Below are positions 57,791 to 64,000 of a stretch of DNA of 64,000 bases, in pieces. The stretch is from Pyxicephalus adspersus. Taxonomy: Eukaryota > Chordata > Amphibia > Anura > Pyxicephalidae. A program made the position numbers and the translations under genes. The notes below the pieces were generated by a model. The model saw only the letters and a list, made by a program, of their open reading frames with translations, was not told where the DNA came from and searched no databases. Location of the stretch: the NCBI RefSeq assembly GCF_032062135.1, contig NC_092859.1, positions 156,071,902 to 156,135,901 on the forward strand, written 5' to 3'. Every line of letters starts with the position of its first letter. Within the stretch, counting starts at the first letter, position 1.

Positions 57791-58456
57791 CAGGGATGAG
57801 CGAGCGAGTTTTTAAAACTTGATCTCACAGCGAATTCGGACGTTCTCGCTTACTGAAATTGTAAGCGAGAATGGCCAGTGTAAATTCGCTAATCAAGCTC
57901 GAATTTTAAATAAAAATAAATAAATTGTGTGCTTTTCAATAAATACAGCGCTGGCTGCATTCTTTGATCAACTCATTATGTGTTCCTCGGCACTAGAGGG
58001 TAAATGAGGACAAGTCCCACCATTCAAAACCTCTAGTACTCTCTGATTGGCAGAGGAAAGCTTTCCTCAGCCAATCAGAGAGCACTGGAGGTTTTGAATG
58101 GAGAGACTTGTCCCCATTTAACCTCTAGTGCCGGGGATCGCACACATGATTCCGAGGGCTGCATGAACGAATGCAGCCCTGAGAATCCACTGCCATCCCG
58201 GGGCACTAGAGGTACATAACCTCTAGTGCTGGGGGATCGCAGTAGAACTGCAGATCAACTCTCAATGGAGTTTCTCCATTAAGAGTTCATCTGCAGTTCA
58301 GTTCCCACGGTCACCGGGCTGTACTTATCAGCCTGGTGACCGTGGCAACTGAATTGCAGATGAATAATCTTCCGATGATTTCGCAAAATGGATTCGATTC
58401 CTTGAAGTTTGAGGAAATTTTCGCAAGAATGCCACAGGCATTCTCGCTTATCCCTA
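57791..58456. mobile_element. hAT-type palindromic MITE, copy F (666 bp)
   Basis: Starts CAGGGATGAGCGAGCGAGTT and ends TTCTCGCTTATCCCTA. The flanking octamers ATGACGTC (57783-57790) and ATGCCGTC (58457-58464) match at seven of eight positions. It contains a loop-free palindrome at 57991-58130 and a second inverted pair around 58245-58360 (CAGATCAACTCTCAATGGAG / CTCCATTAAGAGTTCATCTG; CACGGTCACCGGGCTG / CAGCCTGGTGACCGTG). No coding capacity. Confidence 0.92.
57991..58130. repeat. 140-bp loop-free palindrome
   Basis: Two 70-base halves meet at GGAAAG/CTTTCC (58060/58061). They are reverse complements at 63 of 70 positions without gaps, by direct comparison. Confidence 0.95.
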
Positions 58457-60554
58457 ATGCCGTCCTTTGCACCCAAACCTAGGAATCGCAGCCCAGGGAA
58501 AAATAAATAGACGTGAGCAAATAGGCACATATAAATTGTAGTATTTCCTTGACAGTCAAGTTTCCATTGAAATTCCACAATTTATGTGTCAGATATTTCA
58601 TCACACATTATCACACCTCCACATACAAGTCTAGCTGTTTATTAAAGAAAATCTCACAAATAGGAAAAATATGTTTTCTTACTATATAAAAAATAAGGAA
58701 ATACAGGGAAACATATGCTTAGTATATGAAGTGGTCCATCTAGAAAATTCCTTTATTTTCTATAACACAACGGAGCTCAGTGTTTTTTTTGTCTGCGGCA
58801 CATAATGGAGTGTTAGAACTTATTCAGTGGATGCTGTGAAGGTACACCAGACACATTTAGTGCAGCAATAGAAGCAGAATTATAGTGAAAACAATTCTGT
58901 GAAGGGAATCTCATCTCTTCAGAAAATACAACATCCATATAAACCTCAAAGTAAACTTAATTTGTAGCACTGAATGTAATAAAAAAAAATAATGCTATCA
59001 TAAGATATACAACTGGAGTAGCAAATTGCTCATTAATGATTGCTGGGGAAGGCTCTTTAGTTTGCAAAGAGATTTGAGACTATTTGTTTATGAATAATCG
59101 CAGTTCAGACTGACTTTGCATGTTATCATGAGACCAGTGAAATGTTGTGAAGCTTCTGTAGTGCTGGATGGGTTACATGAATTGGTATAGATACATGTAT
59201 CTGCAATAGGGCTCAAGCTATGATCAGACTGGCAGGGAGGATTAGGTGCAATTACCACTTGCTTATGTCGATGGACTTTAGTGAAGATGCCAAATGTAGA
59301 GTTTACCTGAGACAGCCCAACAGAAAATTAATGGGAGAGACAGTAAGCTGTTCAATACTACTGAATGCCACTCATTGTCAAATCTGCTGGTTCTTCATGA
59401 ATAGTGTGATTGACCAAGAACCATGGTGGAGTCTGTACAGTATTGTTTGAACCCATTGCAGATTTGAACTTGCCAATATGGTTTAAAGATCAACGTTACA
59501 TAGAATTTTTTTAAAAGGCTACAGCATCATGTCCTAAAGTCTACCTGAACTCAGGATGTCTTTTTAGAATAAGAAGTATTTGTATGTGCTCCTGTGAAGC
59601 CTGATTGTCTACAAGCCTTTACTTTGTCTCTGTGAAGTCCTATGTTTATCACCGATGCTAGTCTACAGGAAATATCTCAAGGAAAGGACTTCAAAGAATT
59701 TGCTTGCAATGAAGACGATCTCCCAGTTGCCAAGAGTTAATATATGACACTACTATCAATCAAAGCTGAAGACCTTCTACTGTTTATAGGGAAAACAGTA
59801 TCCGACCAAGTAATAACCCCCTCCAGTAATATTAGCTAACCTCTAGAGTTTTGGATAGCAAATAGGAGAAATGTGTCCCTGGCAGAGGTAGTCTGCTGCT
59901 ACAAACTGAGCAATTCCTGCTGCAGGTCTTTACCAGAGAATATTCTCCATTCTGCCGTTGGAATACCTGACCACTACCAATTGAAGGGTTTCTTCTGGAG
60001 CCCATCCTTGAAACCTGTAGCCAAGTTGCTCCTGATACCAAAATAAGTACTTGGGGCATTCCTCTACTGAACGTCGGTGGAAATGTTTGCACTGGTCTGT
60101 CTCGTTTCCTCTGAAACAGCCTGATTTGGCAAAATGCATCAAAATTTGAGATGTATTCGCTCCCATAATGGATGAGTATTTTAACAGTTCAACAATATAT
60201 TCATAGTATTTCTATATTTAACAATAAAGAAATAGTATGAATAAAAAAAAAATTCTTGTGTAATAAAATAGGCTTTAGCTGCACTTGTATAATTTATCTT
60301 TTAGCATTACAATAGAAGATAGCCCCTTCATAAATTAATTAATCATTCAACTGTCATATCCTTAAAATAGTACAATTTGGCAGAGAATACCTTTTTAGAT
60401 CCAATAAATCACTAAAGGAAAGGAAGATTAGGGAAATAACTGGCAAGTGTGTACTAAAAGTTCCGGTTTTTATTCATCATCATTAAAAAATATTTTTTGA
60501 AAAACAAACACATTAAAGCATCCAAATGTCCATAAGATAATTGTAAGGCCCTAG
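58457..60554. other. Unassigned non-coding DNA
   Basis: No gene or repeat recognised. Two overlapping minus frames at 59832-60166 were examined and not accepted as an exon. The stretch 58900-59130 is free of obvious repeats. Confidence 0.5.
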
Positions 60555-61408
60555 TCAGCACCAGTGGCCCAATCTAACACTGCAGTCTTCACATTTAGTA
60601 AGCACCCGCTCAGTCTCGGGAGACTGGTTGCGTCTCCAGGGACTTAGTCCGCAGAGGATGGTGTCTGGGATGGGATGGCAGCAGACGAGGAGCCCACAGA
60701 TAAACAGCAAAAGAATATCAGGTATCAAAATACAATCCCAGGTCAAACCGTGCAATCAGTCTGTTACGCACTGCACTAGAAGTGTGAAATTAAGTTTATT
60801 ACCAAAAGGTAGAAAATAACAAATATTGTGCACAATCCCAAAAATAACAAAACACTGCCACAAACAACTAACAAACTTATCAGAAATAAAAAGGTACACA
60901 AGTCGGGTCAGGTCAGGATCACAAGTCTGGGACAAGGAACAGGAACAGGGCCAAAGAGCACAGCAGGCAGCAGGCCAAACAGCACTGAGGATCTAGCCAG
61001 GACTGAAAGAAGAGCAAACTCCTAAATAAGGAGCTCCCAGGTGTTTGCATAATGAGCTCCCCCTGGATGTTGCTATCTGCTGGTGGCCAGTGGAAGTTCA
61101 TTATAACCCAATATTTAGGGCCACCAGCAGGAGAGGCAGATAACCATAATACAGTCCACCAAGGAAGGTACAAGAGAGTAGGCGCAGGCAGAGTCGGGGT
61201 CATAGGCAACGGTCGGTCCTGGCTGAGTTCAACAAAATGTCAGGGAACAAGCAAAAGTCAGCAACAGGAAACACACAGGTCTCTCCAGCACAGATTAGCA
61301 CAGCTAACCCTACAACAGGCACAGAAGACGGGAGGCAGAGAGGCTATTAAGTCCCAGCAGCCAATGGCAACATGGGATTACACAGGCACCACTCTTTCCA
61401 CAGTTCAG
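60555..61408. repeat. Unclassified dispersed repeat (GTCAGGGAACAAG type)
   Basis: The phrases GTCGGGTCAGGTCAGGATC, GTCAGGGAACAAGC, CAGGTCTCTCCAGCACAG and TATTAAGTCCCAGCAGCCAA are typical of a repeat I associate with frog genomes. An inverted pair CTGCTGGTGGCC / GGCCACCAGCAG lies at about 61057-61132. Overlapping frames on both strands have no domain. Confidence 0.5.
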
Positions 61409-61440
61409 ATGCGTTTCGCGGACAGACGCACTTCTTCAGG
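61409..61440. repeat. GCGTTTCGCG...CTTCTTCAGGG motif
   Basis: GCGTTTCGCGGACAGACGCA followed by CTTCTTCAGGG, similar in layout to motifs at 43855 and 63300. Confidence 0.6.
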
Positions 61441-63295
61441 GAAAAGATAGCATGGTAATTTAAAGCATATGTTTAAACTATATGCCAGATTTAAAAAAAA
61501 AATATAACACAGATTTGAAAATTTTTAAACATGCAATACATTTGTATGATTATTTTTGAAATTACAATAGCCAGAAACCGGTAATGACTATTCTAGACAT
61601 ACTTATACCTAGTAAAATATCTTACATCTGAATATTTATTTGAGTGGCCATTCATTTTTTTTAATGGCACTTATGCTTTGTATAGATTATTTTTTTTTAC
61701 AAGGTAAAAAGAAATGGCACAATATTATCCATATTTTGAATTTTTGTTGAACTTTGGTTCACTTCCTAGCTGTTTCTTTATTTTTTCCACACTCAGTTTC
61801 CTCCACATTGGATTTTTTCCTCATATAGCTGGGCTGGCCAATTAAGTTGATGAGTGGATGATTAAATATCAGTCTTGCACAATCTTTGCTCGATGCCAAA
61901 GGATGCTGCCACTCTAGAATACAATGCCAGGATTCGGGGATAACCCCCACAAGTGAGTCATATACTACCAAACCATAAATGATGTTTGTAGTTCAGTTCT
62001 CACTTAGTGACTTGAATTTTTCACTTTCACCTATTATTATTATTACCTTCTTAATTTCTTTCTAGATTATGTCAGATTAGATTTTATTTTGGGTTTTTGA
62101 GGGCACAGGTGGCAGGGCAGATAAGTATGTATGCTTTTCTTTGCATGTTGGGCTTAAGTCCAATATTTTGTTCTATAGACACAGAACTGGTTTAAACTAT
62201 CTAGAGTCAAGGTGTAAATCCCACTCCAATCCATAGTAATAAAGGCACTGCCAAAAATAGATACATTATCCGTGCTGAAGAAAAATGCAGGAGGACCTGT
62301 AAGAAGCGGCAGGGAAAATGGCAGAGTCAGATGAATTGGCACGTTACCACTGGAGAAGAAGATATGCTAAGAGATAAATGTGCCATCATTTGTAAGAATA
62401 GCAACATTATTTGTGCCCTTTGGGAAATTTGGTTATCCAATAAAAGAGAATATTTACCCATATTCATGATTAACATCAATAATGCACGTTGGTTACCTAG
62501 ATTAACAAAAAAAAAAAATATGAAAAGTTTGCAGCAGTTACAATAATTAAAGTACAAGGTCTCTAAAATGAAATTTAACTTGATATATACTTTTTCCTTT
62601 TCCCAGGAATTACCTGGGTTAGACCCAGGTCAAGATTGTTCTATCATTCTTTTTAGAATTCCTTCTTGGGGTTCTCATATATTTGCCTGTGTGATGATGG
62701 TTCTTCCTACTTGCCACCTGGCTGGAGAGTGGTCAGAGACTGCTGCAATTCATCCACCGGTCATCGGTCAAGGCACACTTGGGTAAGTAAAGGATTTTTT
62801 TTTAGGTTCTGAATGGGTAAGAGGAGGTGGTATAAGAAGGGTGGAGCTTTGCCGGGCATGGGAAAAAAAAGTAAACCAGGTCACCCACTCTAACCTAAAT
62901 CAACCTAAACCTTTTTTAACCCTAAACTAATCTAACCTGGGGGGGTAGATTATTTATTGTGGGGTAACTTTGTTCTGATCTGTTTTGTCTTTTCAGTTAT
63001 ATAATAATGATAGAAATTGATATACTTGACAGATTGGAGAAATTAGATCCTGAGCTTGTTAAAACAGTAAGAACAAAGAATGGTGGAAAAGTTGGGGTTT
63101 GTTAGCAAAAAAAGCCTAAATTGTATTAAATTGTTGTGATTAGAAGCAATTCTTAAACTACATACAAATCATTATGGTCTTGTCCCATGGTATATTCAGA
63201 CCACCTTGACTATACAGGTTTATTCCCTGACTGAGTGAGACAGAAAGAAGGTAAAAGGAAGGTTATTTCGTAAAATGAAGGGTAATTCATCTCTT
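61441..63295. other. Unassigned non-coding DNA
   Basis: No gene recognised. A low-complexity stretch with CTAACCTAAAT and AACCCTAAACTAATC steps lies at 62890-62940. Confidence 0.55.
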
Positions 63296-63332
63296 TCCCA
63301 ACGCGTTTCGCCTTAACGGCATCCTCAGGGGA
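63296..63332. repeat. ACGCGTTTCGCC...CCTCAGGGG motif
   Basis: CCCAACGCGTTTCGCCTTAA then CGGCATCCTCAGGGG. Same layout as in the foldback element at 43.6 kb. Confidence 0.65.
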
Positions 63333-64000
63333 TATTTAGAGACCACAAAGAGGTACGCTGTAAACACTTACAAATTGATGGTTCTGTTCTTGGTTATCAA
63401 ACATTCATATGTCACAGGTATTCATGCTACAGGGTGTTGATAAATTAAATGGTGATAATATATAAAAAAGGTCTTAAATGTCAAAATCAGAAGGTTAATT
63501 TGAGGTAAAGGTTGTTCAAAATATTTGACATTTAAAACTCTCTCAAATAGTAATAATAATGATACTACTCGATATTACGATATTACTGTTTATTGGTTAA
63601 ATTAAGGTGTGTGCCAGGGAAGGACACAGGTGGGAAAATAAGTAATTTTAACAAATGGTTAATCCTGAGAATGGAGGTAGGTTGTAAAATAGTAAAAATG
63701 AAAAAAAAATCATGATAAGAAGTGGTGGGTAAGTATTGTGAATTATGTAATAAAGTCCCATGTATGTAGACAAGGGGGAATGTGACTATTGATGTGTTAT
63801 TATTAGGTCAATGAGTTGTAAAGTTAGTGAGTAAGCTGAAAGTAGAGATAATAAATTTAATATAAATGATGATGGATGTGATAAAGGATTGTGGTCAAAT
63901 AGGTCACTGATTAGATAAAATACAGAATTTAAATATAAATATGTGTGTTTATCTATATAATGGATTGAAGATAAATAGAAGACTTACCCTATGGTGGGGG
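63333..64000. other. Unassigned non-coding DNA
   Basis: AT-rich end of the window. No gene or repeat recognised. Confidence 0.55.

Noticed and set aside
59832..60166. Two overlapping minus-strand frames, one containing CPKYLFWYQEQLG and LQLVVVRYSNG, faintly like an immunoglobulin-type V segment or a Myb/SANT-like DNA-binding domain.
   Set aside because: The spacing of Cys and Trp does not fit a V domain, no leader, splice site or recombination signal is visible, and the competing reading is equally weak. A translated search against V-domain and Myb/SANT profiles would decide.
62890..62945. Telomere-like CTAACCTAAAT...AACCCTAAAC stretch.
   Set aside because: The steps are irregular and do not hold to the vertebrate TTAGGG/CCCTAA unit; low-complexity sequence is the simpler reading.
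1..64000. CRISPR array, phage, restriction or defence system.
   Set aside because: The sequence is vertebrate-like, with SINE, LINE and DNA-transposon relics. The tandem arrays at 34.6, 40.1 and 46.6 kb lack the repeat-spacer pattern of CRISPR.

Overview
This window looks like intergenic or deep intronic DNA from an amphibian, most likely a frog. That assignment is inference. It rests on an AT-rich, stop-rich sequence with no recognisable host exon, and on repeat types I associate with anuran genomes: tRNA-derived SINEs ending in a GCGCTATATAAATA(TAATAA)n tail, a repeat ending TTGAACTTGATGGAC...CTATGTAACTATGTAA, Tc1/mariner relics, palindromic hAT MITEs, and foldback MITEs starting GGGCCTGATTTATTAAAGC. 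I found no intact protein-coding gene, tRNA, rRNA, CRISPR array or bacterial-type operon. All open frames are short. The few with recognisable protein similarity are decayed transposon genes.

Layout. 0-6 kb: mostly unassigned sequence, an internally deleted mariner transposase (about 1.86-2.25 kb), a purine-rich stretch and a dispersed amphibian repeat (5.83-6.22 kb). 6.8-8.2 kb: two neighbouring copies of one hAT-type MITE family; other copies lie at 12.97, 20.10, 50.64 and 57.79 kb. 9-16 kb: unassigned DNA with a few dispersed repeats. 16-17 kb: two SINE pieces and a foldback MITE. 19.1-21.3 kb: a three-layer nest, in which a dispersed repeat was entered by a mariner element and the mariner by a hAT MITE; both target duplications are readable. 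21.9-23.4 kb: a decayed Tc1 element on the minus strand. 23.7-29.3 kb: SINE, G-rich LTR-like repeats and MITEs. 32.9-36.4 kb: more LTR-like repeats, and a second Tc1 element whose transposase has partly turned into a 30-bp minisatellite. 38-41 kb: two foldback MITEs and a four-unit tandem array with an A-B-A-B order. 41.7-42.1 kb: the end of a LINE reverse transcriptase. 43.6-44.3 kb: a foldback element of about 760 bp. 46.6-47.2 kb: a minisatellite of about 70 bp unit. 49.4-51.4 kb: a degenerate member of a scattered protein family that I take to be transposon-borne, followed by a hAT MITE and another dispersed repeat. 55-64 kb: dispersed repeats, one large palindromic MITE, and unassigned DNA.

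Nothing here acts as a working gene system. The value of the window lies in its record of transposition and repeat birth: layered insertions with clean target duplications, palindrome-built MITEs, a transposase motif expanded into a minisatellite, and a dispersed repeat expanded into a small higher-order array. Boundaries of repeats without visible terminal repeats or target duplications are approximate. No database search was possible.
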